DNA from: Thermolongibacillus altinsuensis
Lineage (GTDB): Bacteria; Bacillota; Bacilli; Bacillales; Anoxybacillaceae
Length of the DNA: 64,000 nt
Assembly (NCBI RefSeq): GCF_004341205.1
Contig: NZ_SLUL01000003.1
Location: forward strand, 186,001-250,000
Reading direction: 5' to 3'
The position numbers and the translations under genes were made by a program. The notes beneath the pieces are model-generated. The model was given only the letters and a program-made list of their open reading frames with translations. It made no database searches and was not told where the DNA came from. Shown piece by piece: positions 42,201-52,312 of this stretch (the stretch's first letter is position 1; every line of letters begins with the position of its first letter).

Positions 42201-42271
42201 TCATTATTCCGGTTGTGTATGAGTTGTTTTTCTTTCGTCAGGTAAAAGCGGAACGAAAAATGGAAGATTAG
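39212..42271 (+). CDS. RND family efflux permease (SwrC/AcrB-like)
   Basis: 1019 residues, full RND length with 12 membrane helices and two large extracytoplasmic loops. The repeated halves both begin with short helices (FSLKNAVAVFIISFLLI; HKSLILVLSVVLLFAS). The proton-relay region GGMAVAVGRVVDDSIVVIENIF (helix 4) has paired aspartates. Signature YPGASPEDMNEQV is near residue 51. In B. subtilis SwrC exports surfactin and other amphiphiles; the substrate here is unknown. GGAAAGGAAGGGAG precedes the ATG. No membrane fusion partner lies next to it. Confidence 0.92.
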   Translation: MNFLTRFSLKNAVAVFIISFLLILGGLYSFSSLKVDLLPNIEFPQLSVEIVYPGASPEDMNEQVTSKLEEKFKSIEGMKKMQSSSFESIAIINLEFPFDTDMDEVERQVDSFIKDTKLPENVQTKINRFSFGTFPIFNISLFAKGDTDLEGLLEKEIIPELKKINGVNSVSVGGMKEEIVQITIDKQKALQAGLSLSQIKDQINEKFLSFPAGNINTDTLQIPVRVQEKLETIKQLENLSLSSPLSNMQGAPAAFQANGAIKLKDIAKIETITDQSEITRYNLKPSLSMAITKKQDANTVEVAEKVLNVLDDYKDELDYAIGFDSAEGIKKSVETLIREGLLGALFASVAVLVFLRNVRATVIAIVSIPLSLLVASIFLQRMDISLNIMTLGGMAVAVGRVVDDSIVVIENIFRRVRKSKTGITDELVEDSTKEILKAITSSTITTVVVFLPLGFVGGITGEFFMPFALTIVFALLMSLVVSVTIVPILAKFSFKKVPPEEKEGALQRWYGKTIEWALNHKSLILVLSVVLLFASLAIVPKLGFTFIPNEEQKTLIAAVELPSSTSLEKTNDVSLKIENMFADLEEIKEVTAGIGSRDFRTGLKRQNQANYFINLKEGVDVAPFIKKLEKNMKEIAEKEVKGAIVGVQELQSGGPPSNNNVNIDLYSTDLAALQKAAKEVENYLKSRDDLKYVTNNFSDKQKQIVVNIDPEKAAEYGVSGFQILGTIADQTKPVQVGTLTLDGVERTVQLSYDRDIDSLEALKNTLIFTKRGLVPITELATVEKIDTFTSIQKLDGKVFARVSAQIVGDNIQKVTQDVIASVKNDVDLPKEVSLEVGGGSDETVETFKELGLAMVIAIGLVYITMLITFGKARIPFIILSSLIFVPIGSLLGLFIANEPMSVSVMIGLLMLIGIVTTNAIVLVDRIGQNREQKGMAIRAALVEAGKTRLRPILMTAFATVAALIPLALTKSSGTLISKGLAITVIGGLTSSTLLTLIIIPVVYELFFFRQVKAERKMED

Positions 42272-42272
42272 T

Positions 42273-42311
42273 GAGCAAGGCTGGCTCGATAGGGGTCAGC
42301 CTTATTTGCTC
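42273..42311 (+). terminator. terminator-like hairpin after the RND gene
   Basis: AAGGCTG (42277-42283) pairs with CAGCCTT (42297-42303); an outer GAGCAA pairs with TTGCTC (42306-42311). The T run (TTATTT) is weak, so some read-through into the TetR gene is likely. Confidence 0.65.
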
Positions 42312-42364
42312 ATCATGACTTATGTTATAATGAAATCAAAATGTTCGATAAGGAAGGGGCAACA

Positions 42365-43195
42365 TTGAGCAGAAAAGAACAAATTATTGAAGCGGCGATG
42401 AAGCTGTTTGCTCAAAAAGGCTATCATGCGACATCGATGCAAGAAATTGCCGAGCATAGCGGCTTAGCGAAAGGATCGTTATACAATTACTTTAAATCCA
42501 AGGAAGAAATTGCTTTATCTATTTTCCGTTTTCATTACGAACGGTTGTTTCATCAATTTTCGCAAATTGCAAACGATCACACACTCACTCCGCGTGAGAA
42601 ATTTTTAAAACAGCTTTCGCTTCAAATTGAAGCGTTTGACCGACATAAAGAATTTGTGCAAATGCATATGGGAGATCAAGCGGAAAAAGTAAGCGAAGAA
42701 TTACACGCGCTCGTTTTTCATATTCGCACCCAAATATTTAATTGGTATGTAAAGTCGATGATTGAAATATATGGTGAACGCTTGCGCCCATTTGCTGTTG
42801 ATTGTGCGATCATGCTGAATGGAATGTTGAAAGAGTATTTATTTTATGCCATCTTTGAGCAAAAAGAAATTGAATTTCAACGGCTTGCTCCTTTTTTAAT
42901 GAAGCGGCTCGATGCCATTGTCGATAGTTTGTTAAGCGGAGAGACCTCTCTTGTAATCGAACAAGATGATGAAAAAATGTTTCAACAACAAATCATTGAA
43001 ACGATTGAGCAAATGATCGAGCAAGCAAAAGAGGATGACGATTTAATGGAATTGCTTTTCATGTTTAAGCAAGAAATTTGTTCCGAGAAGCCGCGCAAAA
43101 TGATCATTGAGGCGTTTCTTTTATATCTCGAACGCACGAAGCTAAGCGAATTTCTTCCAGCGTTAAGGGCGAAATTAGCACTGTATTTGAAATGA
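42365..43195 (+). CDS. TetR family transcriptional regulator
   Basis: 276 residues, longer than the usual ~200. The N-terminal TetR DNA-binding domain (EQIIEAAMKLFAQKGYHATSMQEIAEHSGLAKGSLYNYFKSK; bases 42380-42508) is canonical. The C-terminal ligand domain ends in an extra acidic helical part (EQDDEKMFQQQIIETIEQMIEQAKEDD region). It probably controls the RND exporter upstream, whose promoter carries two TetR-like palindromes. The TTG at 42365 follows AAGGAAGGGGC; the ATG at 42341 lacks a ribosome site. A TATAAT at 42326-42331 may give its own promoter. Confidence 0.9.
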   Translation: MSRKEQIIEAAMKLFAQKGYHATSMQEIAEHSGLAKGSLYNYFKSKEEIALSIFRFHYERLFHQFSQIANDHTLTPREKFLKQLSLQIEAFDRHKEFVQMHMGDQAEKVSEELHALVFHIRTQIFNWYVKSMIEIYGERLRPFAVDCAIMLNGMLKEYLFYAIFEQKEIEFQRLAPFLMKRLDAIVDSLLSGETSLVIEQDDEKMFQQQIIETIEQMIEQAKEDDDLMELLFMFKQEICSEKPRKMIIEAFLLYLERTKLSEFLPALRAKLALYLK

Positions 43196-43205
43196 GGGAT
43201 GTTGG

Positions 43206-44489
43206 ATGCTATTTGCCAAAGAGCCATTATCATTTCGCATGCGCCCAAGGACGATTGATGAAATCGTTGGACAACAGCACATTATCGGTCCGAATACCGC
43301 CTTATACAAAATGATCCGCAATGATTATGTACCGTCCATGCTTTTGTACGGCGAACCGGGAGTTGGCAAAACATCGCTTGCTTATGCGATTGCCGGGACA
43401 GTGAAAAAAGAGTTTTATATGCTGAATGCAACGACGGCTGGAAAAAAAGAAATCGAAGAAGTCGTTGCTCAAGCCAAAATGATGGGAAATGTCATTTTGT
43501 TTATCGATGAAATTCATCGCTTTACTAAAGCACAGCAAGATTATTTGTTGCCGCATGTTGAAAGCGGCCTTGTGACGTTGATCGGAGCGACGACGGAAAA
43601 CCCTTTTCATGCGGTCAATCCCGCGATTCGCAGCCGCTGCGGACAAATTAAACAGTTAAAGAAACTAACGGATGAAGAGTTGCTCAAATTGTTAAAATGG
43701 GCGTTGACGGATCCGGAAAGAGGACTGGGTGAACAAAACATTAACATCACCGATGAAGCATTGCAAAAAATTGCTGCTTCAACGAACGGTGATGCGCGAT
43801 CGGCGCTTACCATTTTAGAAGAGGTTGTTTATGCGTCTGAATCCATCGATGGCGTCATTGTTGTTCAAATGGATACGGTCGAACAATGTATTGAAAATAA
43901 AGGATTTACTCATGATAAAGGTGGAGATATTTATTATTCGCTTTTATCAAGCTTGCAAAAAAGCATTCGTGGCAGCGATGTTGACGCATCGTTGCACTAT
44001 TTGGCGCGCTTGTTAGAAGGCGGGGATTTGTCCGCGGTTTGTCGCCGTCTCGCCGTCATTGCATACGAGGATATCGGGTTAGCGAATCCAATGATCGGCG
44101 TAAAGGTCATGGCGGCCATTGAAGCGGCGGAACGATTGGGAATGCCTGAAGCACGTATTCCTCTTTCTGCTGTTACGATCGAAATGTGTTTATCGCCAAA
44201 ATCAAATTCGGCTTATAAAGCCATTGATCTTGCTTTAGCGGATGTGCGAAGCGGAAAGGGGCGTTCGATTCCTCCGCATTTGCAAGATGCGCATTATAGC
44301 GGAGCCAAGCAGCTTGGACATGGACAAGGCTATAAATATCCGCACGATTATCCGCATGGTTGGGTGCATCAACAATATTTGCCTGATGATTTAGTCGGCG
44401 TGCGTTATTACAAACCAAAGGAACATGGGGAAGAAAAATATTTGGCAAAAGTATATGAACGTTTAGAGGAGCGAAAGCGTCAATCCTGA
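43206..44489 (+). CDS. rarA: Replication-associated recombination protein RarA (MgsA)
   Basis: 427 residues. AAA+ ATPase of the clamp-loader-like group: RMRPRTIDEIVGQQHI, Walker A YGEPGVGKTSLA (about residues 49-60), Walker B FIDEIHRF, sensor GATTENPFHAVN, and the C-terminal tetramerisation domain (LPDDLVGVRYYKP). It acts at stalled forks. The ATG at 43206 follows GAGGGATG closely. Same position as yrvN in B. subtilis, before cymR. Confidence 0.95.
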   Translation: MLFAKEPLSFRMRPRTIDEIVGQQHIIGPNTALYKMIRNDYVPSMLLYGEPGVGKTSLAYAIAGTVKKEFYMLNATTAGKKEIEEVVAQAKMMGNVILFIDEIHRFTKAQQDYLLPHVESGLVTLIGATTENPFHAVNPAIRSRCGQIKQLKKLTDEELLKLLKWALTDPERGLGEQNINITDEALQKIAASTNGDARSALTILEEVVYASESIDGVIVVQMDTVEQCIENKGFTHDKGGDIYYSLLSSLQKSIRGSDVDASLHYLARLLEGGDLSAVCRRLAVIAYEDIGLANPMIGVKVMAAIEAAERLGMPEARIPLSAVTIEMCLSPKSNSAYKAIDLALADVRSGKGRSIPPHLQDAHYSGAKQLGHGQGYKYPHDYPHGWVHQQYLPDDLVGVRYYKPKEHGEEKYLAKVYERLEERKRQS

Positions 44490-44505
44490 ATGCTTCTCGG
44501 TTTTG

Positions 44506-44514
44506 TGATATAAT
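44506..44514 (+). promoter_or_regulatory. extended -10 of the cymR promoter
   Basis: TGATATAAT (44506-44514) is an extended -10 element (TG-N-TATAAT) between rarA and cymR; the -35 region (CTGAAT at 44486) is poor, as is common with extended -10 promoters. Confidence 0.6.
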
Positions 44515-44562
44515 AACGTATGTTTCTGATAGGAAAACAAGGGGATTGGAACGGAGGATTCT

Positions 44563-44979
44563 ATGAAGATATCAACGAAAGGCCGATATGGTTTAACCAT
44601 TATGATTGAGTTAGCGAAACGGTATGGGGAAGGACCGATTTCATTAAAAATGATCGCTCAAATGAACAATTTGTCTGAACATTATTTAGAGCAACTGATT
44701 TCACCGTTAAGAAATGCCGGATTGGTAAAAAGCATCCGTGGAGCGTATGGCGGTTATGTGTTAGCTCATCATCCGTCGAAAATTACAGCAGGGGACGTTA
44801 TTAGCGTGCTGGAAGGACCGATTCATTTAGTTGAAGAGCTCGAAGAAGAAGAGCCAGCTAAACGAGAACTTTGGGTGCGCATTCGCGATGCGGTGAAAGA
44901 AGTGCTCGATAGCACAACGCTTGAAGATTTAGCAAGCTATAGCAAGCACGATGGAGATGCATACATGTTTTATATTTAA
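44563..44979 (+). CDS. cymR: CymR, Rrf2-family master regulator of cysteine metabolism
   Basis: 138 residues. Rrf2 winged helix (MKISTKGRYGLTIMIELAKRYGEG, with the recognition helix near NLSEHYLEQLISPLRNAGLV; bases 44563-44634 and beyond) and GAYGGYVLA wing. The C-terminal EEPAKRELWVRIRDAVKEVL is nearly identical to B. subtilis CymR. The protein has no cysteine residues at all, so it cannot hold the iron-sulfur cluster of IscR; CymR works with cysteine synthase CysK instead. It is just upstream of the cysteine desulfurase gene. Confidence 0.95.
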   Translation: MKISTKGRYGLTIMIELAKRYGEGPISLKMIAQMNNLSEHYLEQLISPLRNAGLVKSIRGAYGGYVLAHHPSKITAGDVISVLEGPIHLVEELEEEEPAKRELWVRIRDAVKEVLDSTTLEDLASYSKHDGDAYMFYI

Positions 44980-44994
44980 GAAAGGGGAATGGTT

Positions 44995-47270
<2,276 letters not shown>

Positions 47271-47304
47271 CCTTCAACTCGACAGACGAGTTGAAGGTTT
47301 TTTG
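47271..47304 (+). terminator. intrinsic terminator after mnmA
   Basis: A perfect 11-pair stem (CCTTCAACTCG with CGAGTTGAAGG), five-base loop, six Ts. A TATAAT follows at 47306-47311 and may serve as the -10 for the next gene. Confidence 0.93.
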
Positions 47305-47335
47305 TTATAATGTAGAGGATAAGGAGTGGTTAAGG

Positions 47336-47998
47336 ATGGATCAAAATCAACAAGGAATTCAATATATGCAGCAAGGCAAATATGAAGAGGCGGCTCGCTG
47401 TTTTCATGACGCGATTGAAGCGAATCCGTCCGATCCAATCGGATACATTAATTTTGGCAATGTGCTTGCCGCTGTGGGGGAAGAAGAGAAAGCATTAAAC
47501 TTTTTTAAAAAGGCGATCGAGCTTGATGAGCAGGCCGCTGCTGCGTACTATAGCGCAGGAACGATCTACTATAAACAACAACGTTTCTTGGATGCAAAAA
47601 ACATGTTTGAAGCAGCCATTCAAAAAGGATTAGATCATGCGGATGCCTTTTTTATGCTCGGAATGACGCTTATGTATTTGGAACAGCCACGGTTAGCGCT
47701 TCCGTATTTGCAACGGGCTGTTGAATTAAATGATGAAGATGTTGAGGCTGTGTTTCAGTTTGGGCTTTGTTTAGCACAGCTTGAATTGGTTGATGAGGCA
47801 ATGAAACAATTCGAGCGAACGATCGCATTGAACGAGCAACATGCGGATGCTTATTATAATCTGGGCGTTGCGTATGCCTATAAAGATGATGCCGAAACCG
47901 CGCTTTCCATGTTTAAAAAGGCGCTTGACATTCAACCGGATCATTTATTAGCAGGACATGGGAAAAAGTTAATGGAAAAAGCATTAAAACGCGAATAG
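47336..47998 (+). CDS. yrrB: TPR repeat protein (YrrB-like)
   Basis: 220 residues made of about six tetratricopeptide repeats (for example AARCFHDAIEANPSDPIGYI, ALNFFKKAIELDEQAAAAYY, AMKQFERTIALNEQHADAYY, ALSMFKKALDIQPDHLLAGH). Such proteins mediate protein contacts. In B. subtilis YrrB lies between trmU and recD2 and has been proposed to interact with mRNA processing or tRNA-thiolation factors, which I cannot confirm. The ATG at 47336 follows AAGGAG nine bases upstream; the open frame upstream runs through the terminator. Confidence 0.88.
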   Translation: MDQNQQGIQYMQQGKYEEAARCFHDAIEANPSDPIGYINFGNVLAAVGEEEKALNFFKKAIELDEQAAAAYYSAGTIYYKQQRFLDAKNMFEAAIQKGLDHADAFFMLGMTLMYLEQPRLALPYLQRAVELNDEDVEAVFQFGLCLAQLELVDEAMKQFERTIALNEQHADAYYNLGVAYAYKDDAETALSMFKKALDIQPDHLLAGHGKKLMEKALKRE

Positions 47999-48026
47999 TC
48001 GCTTATAAAAAAAGGGGGGAAGAACG

Positions 48027-50378
48027 TTGCAACAACAAATCGCATTTGATGAGAAATCGTTTATTAAAGGAGTGCACATTGGGACGATTTTTCACAATGA
48101 AGCAAATTTATATTCGGTCGTTCGCATTCGCGTAGAAGAAACGAATGAAGCGAATACGGACAAAGAAGTTGTTGTGACCGGTTACTTCCCTCTGCTGTCA
48201 GAATATGATACATACACCTTTTTTGGTTCATTTAAAGAACATCCGAGGTTTGGAAAGCAATACGTTGTCGAGCATTTTCGCAAAGAATTTCCTGAAACGA
48301 AAGAAGGAGTTATTCAATATTTATCAAGCGATTTATTTAAAGGAATTGGGAAGAAAACAGCCGCTTCCATCGTTGAAACATTAGGGGAGCGGGCGATTTC
48401 AAAAATCCTAGAAGATCCAAGCATATTAGACAGCGTTCCAAAGTTGTCAAAAGCGAAAGCAAAACAATTGTACGAAACGTTAAAAGAACATCAAGGTTTA
48501 GAACAAATTATGATTGCTCTCTCCCAATTCGGTTTCGGCCCGCAATTATCGATGAAAATTTATCAAGTATACAAAGATGAAACGTTAGAAGTGATTCGGC
48601 ACAATCCGTATCAACTTGTGGAAGATGTAGAAGGGATTGGATTTGGCCGCGCCGATGAACTCGGCTATCAGCTAGGCATTTCGGGAAATCACCCTGATCG
48701 CATTCGGGCAGGCTGTTTATACGTTATGGAGCAAAGCTGTTTGCAAGAAGGACATGTCTATATCACGTATGAACAATTGCTTGAAAAAGTGAAAGAGCTG
48801 CTGGAAACAAAGCGAAAGGAAACGATTGATGAAGCGGATATTTCCCGTGAAATGCTTCATTTGACAGAAGAAGGAAAATTAATCAGTGAAGAAGACCGTT
48901 TTTACATTCCGTCGCTTTATTTCGCTGAAAAAGGAATTGTTTCAAATGTGAAAAGACTGTTGCAGCAGTCGGAAATGACGACGTTTCCAGAAGCGGAGTT
49001 TTTATTAGCGCTGGGAGAATTGGAAGAGAAAGCGAATATTCAGTACGCTCCATCGCAAAAAGAAGCTATTCAAAAAGCGATTTCATCGCCTCTTTTTATT
49101 TTAACCGGCGGACCTGGAACGGGGAAAACGACCGTTATTAAAGGAATCGTGCATATTTTTGCTCAACTGCATGGGCTGTCGCTTGATCCGAAAGATTATA
49201 ATGAGGAAAATCCGTTCCCCATTCTTTTGGCCGCACCGACTGGCCGCGCCGCGAAACGAATGAGCGAGGCAACTGGTTTGCCTGCGATGACGATTCATCG
49301 TTTGCTCGGTTGGAACGGTGTGGAAGGATTTCATCATGATGAAGATGCGCCGATTGCAGGAAAACTGCTGATTGTGGATGAAATGTCCATGGTCGATACA
49401 TGGTTAGCGAATCAATTGTTTAAATCGCTTCCTTCATCGATGCAAGTCGTTCTTGTCGGTGATGAAGATCAGCTTCCATCCGTTGGTCCAGGACAAGTGC
49501 TCAAAGATTTACTGCAGGCGAATGTCATTCCAACCGTACGTTTAACGGAAATTTACCGGCAGGCGGAAGGGTCTTCCATCATTTCGCTTGCGCATTCGAT
49601 TAAAAACGGAACGATTCCAAGCGACTTAACAACTCCACAAAAAGACCGTTCCTTCATTCAATGCAGGGGATCGCAAATTTTAGAAGTGGTGAAAAAAGTA
49701 GCTGAAAACGCGAAAAGAAAAGGGTATAGCGCAAAAGATATTCAAGTGTTGGCTCCAATGTATCGCGGACCTGCCGGAATTGATCGCTTAAATGAAATGC
49801 TTCAACAACTTTTCAACCCAAAAAGTGAAGAAAAACGCGAATTAGTATTCGGAGACGTCGTCTACCGCGTCGGAGATAAAGTGCTTCAGCTTGTCAATCA
49901 GCCTGATTATAACGTGTTTAATGGCGATATTGGCGAAATCGTAGCGATTTTTTATGCGAAAGAAAATACGGAGAAACAAGATTTAGTCGTTGTTTCGTTT
50001 GACGGCAATGAAGTGACTTATCCGAAGCAAGAGCTGCAGCAAATTACGCATGCCTATTGTTGTTCGATTCATAAAGCGCAAGGAAGTGAATTTCCAATTG
50101 TCGTATTGCCGATTGTGAAAAGTTATTATCGGATGTTGCGCCGCAATTTAATTTATACGGCGGTGACGCGCAGCAAACAATATTTAATTTTATGCGGGGA
50201 GGAAGAAGCATTTAAAATAGGCGTTCAGCGCTGTGACGATGGAGTGCGGCAAACAACGTTGTGCCAAAAGCTGAAGGAAGTCCTTCAACCGCAAGAAATC
50301 ATTCTTCCAATGGAAGATGCAAACATCGGAATGGAAAACGTTTCACCGTATGATTTCATGGAAGAAGACGAAAGATAA
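48027..50378 (+). CDS. recD2: ATP-dependent RecD2 DNA helicase
   Basis: 783 residues. The N-terminal extension of RecD2 (OB-like part plus helix-hairpin-helix, FKGIGKKTAASIVETLG and VEGIGFGRADELGYQLG) is followed by the SF1B helicase core with GGPGTGKTTV (Walker A, about residues 358-367), DEMSMVD (II), GDEDQLPSVGPG (III) and the motif VI region YTAVTRSKQYLI. It unwinds DNA 5' to 3' and acts in replication fork maintenance. TTG start at 48027 after AGGGGGGAAG. Confidence 0.94.
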   Translation: MQQQIAFDEKSFIKGVHIGTIFHNEANLYSVVRIRVEETNEANTDKEVVVTGYFPLLSEYDTYTFFGSFKEHPRFGKQYVVEHFRKEFPETKEGVIQYLSSDLFKGIGKKTAASIVETLGERAISKILEDPSILDSVPKLSKAKAKQLYETLKEHQGLEQIMIALSQFGFGPQLSMKIYQVYKDETLEVIRHNPYQLVEDVEGIGFGRADELGYQLGISGNHPDRIRAGCLYVMEQSCLQEGHVYITYEQLLEKVKELLETKRKETIDEADISREMLHLTEEGKLISEEDRFYIPSLYFAEKGIVSNVKRLLQQSEMTTFPEAEFLLALGELEEKANIQYAPSQKEAIQKAISSPLFILTGGPGTGKTTVIKGIVHIFAQLHGLSLDPKDYNEENPFPILLAAPTGRAAKRMSEATGLPAMTIHRLLGWNGVEGFHHDEDAPIAGKLLIVDEMSMVDTWLANQLFKSLPSSMQVVLVGDEDQLPSVGPGQVLKDLLQANVIPTVRLTEIYRQAEGSSIISLAHSIKNGTIPSDLTTPQKDRSFIQCRGSQILEVVKKVAENAKRKGYSAKDIQVLAPMYRGPAGIDRLNEMLQQLFNPKSEEKRELVFGDVVYRVGDKVLQLVNQPDYNVFNGDIGEIVAIFYAKENTEKQDLVVVSFDGNEVTYPKQELQQITHAYCCSIHKAQGSEFPIVVLPIVKSYYRMLRRNLIYTAVTRSKQYLILCGEEEAFKIGVQRCDDGVRQTTLCQKLKEVLQPQEIILPMEDANIGMENVSPYDFMEEDER

Positions 50379-50395
50379 CGATGTATTTAGCATAT

Positions 50396-50415
50396 AAAAG
50401 GATGCGTTCCTTTTT
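50396..50415 (+). terminator. weak intrinsic terminator after recD2
   Basis: AAAGGA with TCCTTT around TGCGT, followed by Ts; short but well placed. Confidence 0.6.
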
Positions 50416-50490
50416 CACGAAATGTATATTTTTACAAATCTTTGACAAAAATAAAATAAAAAACAAGGTGAATAAGGAGCGTGCCTTTTT

Positions 50491-50682
50491 GTGCTAAAGT
50501 GCCCCAATTGTCAAAGTAAAGACTTAGGAAAAATTGGTGTAAATCAATATTATTGTTGGAACTGTTTTATTGAACTATCGGTAGATAAAGGAATGATTTA
50601 CACTCATCAAGTCGAAGAAGACGGAACGCTCAGTTCGCTCGATGATTTGTTTAGCGAACAAGAGAGATCGCTTTCTTCGTAA
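50491..50682 (+). CDS. small zinc-ribbon protein
   Basis: 63 residues. CPNCQ near the start and CWNC 18 residues later form a four-cysteine zinc ribbon (C-x2-C and C-x2-C) with the aromatic-rich strand KIGVNQYYCWNCFIEL; the tail is acidic. Function unknown; nucleic-acid or protein binding is possible. GTG start at 50491, with AAGGAG about 15 bases upstream, a longer than ideal spacing. A TTGACA at 50442-50447 lacks a matching -10. The gap before it (50379-50490) is AT-rich with a terminator. Confidence 0.75.
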   Translation: MLKCPNCQSKDLGKIGVNQYYCWNCFIELSVDKGMIYTHQVEEDGTLSSLDDLFSEQERSLSS

Positions 50683-50706
50683 AATGAATGTTGAGGGGGA
50701 ATCACC

Positions 50707-50841
50707 ATGAATCGTACGGTTACATCGTTAATAGCAGTCGGTTTAGGAATTGCTGCCTATCAACTAGCACAGCGCAACGGCGGATTCAACATGCGCACAA
50801 TGAGAAAAATGGGAAGACAGCTCATGCGGCCATTTATGTAA
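50707..50841 (+). CDS. yrzQ: DUF3918-type very small membrane protein (YrzQ-like)
   Basis: 44 residues. The ATG has GAGGGGG seven bases upstream. The protein starts MNRTVTSLIAVGLGIAAYQL, a short hydrophobic helix, and ends in a basic Met/Arg-rich tail (MRKMGRQLMRPFM). The length, start and site next to yrrI match the small YrzQ/DUF3918 proteins of Bacilli. Function unknown. A terminator starts two bases after the stop. Confidence 0.8.
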   Translation: MNRTVTSLIAVGLGIAAYQLAQRNGGFNMRTMRKMGRQLMRPFM

Positions 50842-50842
50842 G

Positions 50843-50880
50843 AAAAAGCGGCAGTCTCGATGCGAGATTGCCGCTTTTTG
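50843..50880 (+). terminator. intrinsic terminator after yrzQ
   Basis: A 17-pair stem (AAAAAGCGGCAGTCTCG with CGAGATTGCCGCTTTTT, one G-U pair), four-base loop. Confidence 0.93.
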
Positions 50881-50931
50881 TGTATAATCATCCCCTTTTC
50901 TCTTAACAATATCTGTAGGAGGGGGTATTTT

Positions 50932-51999
50932 GTGCAAAATGAACACGTGCGTTTTTTTGTTCGGTTAACCAAAATGTTATTAGTGGTTATTTTCATCTAT
51001 TTCGTGATGAAATTAAAAGCGCTTTGGCTTCCGCTTCTGCAAATGTTACTGAAAGCGTTAACCCCTTTTGTGATCGCTTCCTTCATCACCTATTTATTGC
51101 ATCCGCTTGTGGAAAAGATTCATGAGAAAGGAATGCCCCGTGCGCTTGCGATTTTAATGATTTACGTTATTTTTTTCGGCGGCGTGGGTTATGGTTTGTA
51201 TAAAGGAATCCCAGTTTTTATTCAACAGCTTCAAGAATTGACGAAAAGTCTTCCGGCTTTAATCGATACATACGAAGATTGGACGAAAATCATTCATGAT
51301 GAAACGTCAAATTGGCCAAAGGATGTACATGAGCGAATTGAAAAAACGATAATCGAAGCAGAAGCGCTGTTAGGGGTATGGTTGACAAAAGTTGTCGCAA
51401 GCTTAAAAAATTCGATGAACTCGGTCATTACTTTTGTGCTTGTTCCATTTATTACATTTTATATGTTAAAAGATATTGAACAAATTAAGAAAGCATTTTG
51501 GAAAATAACTCCTAAAAAATGGCAGACAAAAGGAATGAAGTTTTTAAACGATGTCGATGAATCGCTTGGAAATTATATTCGGGGACAACTGTTTGTATGC
51601 ACGCTGATCGGCAGTTTTGCTGCTTTGGCGCTTTGGATAGCAGGGATGAAATATCCGCTTTTATTAGGTTTTCTCATCGGGGTGACAAACATTATTCCTT
51701 ATTTTGGACCAATCATCGGGGCGATTCCAGCTGCGATTTTAGCAGCCACCATCTCTGTTAAAATGTTAATCATTGTATTGATCATTATTTTTTCTTTGCA
51801 ATTTTTAGAAGGAAACATTCTTTCTCCATTGATTGTCGGGAAAAGCTTGCATTTACATCCGCTTATTATTATGTTTTCGCTTTTTCTTGGCGGAGAGCTA
51901 GGAGGAATTGTTGGGTTAATTGTTGCTGTTCCGTTTGTGGCGGTTTTAAAAGTTGCTTTTGTATACGCAAAATCGTTGTATGCGCATCACTCGCATTGA
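50932..51999 (+). CDS. yrrI: AI-2E family membrane protein (YrrI-like)
   Basis: 355 residues with about eight membrane segments. The family pattern PFVIASFITYLLHPLVE near the start and IGVTNIIPYFGPIIGAIPA near residue 240 are seen. The family was named after an autoinducer-2 exporter, but most members, including this group, have other or unknown substrates (some are sodium/proton antiporters). GTG start at 50932 with TAGGAGGGGG upstream; the long open frame upstream runs through a terminator. The stop overlaps the alaS -35 box. Confidence 0.88.
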   Translation: MQNEHVRFFVRLTKMLLVVIFIYFVMKLKALWLPLLQMLLKALTPFVIASFITYLLHPLVEKIHEKGMPRALAILMIYVIFFGGVGYGLYKGIPVFIQQLQELTKSLPALIDTYEDWTKIIHDETSNWPKDVHERIEKTIIEAEALLGVWLTKVVASLKNSMNSVITFVLVPFITFYMLKDIEQIKKAFWKITPKKWQTKGMKFLNDVDESLGNYIRGQLFVCTLIGSFAALALWIAGMKYPLLLGFLIGVTNIIPYFGPIIGAIPAAILAATISVKMLIIVLIIIFSLQFLEGNILSPLIVGKSLHLHPLIIMFSLFLGGELGGIVGLIVAVPFVAVLKVAFVYAKSLYAHHSH

Positions 52000-52024
52000 C
52001 AAAAAAATGTTGCTTGTCTATAAT
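51996..52024 (+). promoter_or_regulatory. alaS promoter
   Basis: Consensus TTGACA (51996-52001) and TATAAT (52019-52024), spacer 17. The -35 overlaps the stop codon of the preceding gene. Confidence 0.92.
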
Positions 52025-52031
52025 CTTCATG

Positions 52032-52288
52032 AACGTGTATACATATAACGCGATGAAGGATCGAGTATGTTACAGTCCATCTTAAAGCGTCATTGTACGC
52101 ACAGAGAGGAATTTCCGCGGCTGAAAGAAATTCCAGATGAAGGGTAACAGAACGCTAATCCGGAGTGCAGGCAAACCCTGCCGGGGCAGGCCACGTTACG
52201 GCTTACTGAGGTGATGGACGTCTGTCCATAAACAGGGTGGTACCGCGAGTAAGCTCTCGTCCCTGAGTAGGGATGAGAGTTTTTATAT
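52032..52288 (+). ncRNA. T-box leader of alaS, specifier GCT (alanine)
   Basis: The T-box core AGGGTGGTACCGCG is at 52234-52247, and a terminator (CTCTCGTCCCT with AGGGATGAGAG, then Ts, about 52255-52284) follows. On the 3' side of stem I, AGAAC is followed by GCT and A (52154-52157), the specifier layout; GCT is alanine, matching the gene. Uncharged tRNA-Ala should stabilise the antiterminator. It fills the 313-base gap 52000-52312. Confidence 0.93.
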
Positions 52289-52312
52289 TTTTAAAATAAG
52301 GAGGAAAGGATT

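Noticed and set aside
50860-50931. Longer N-terminus for the AI-2E family protein
   Set aside because: The extra codons run through the yrzQ terminator, and the GTG at 50932 has a strong ribosome site.
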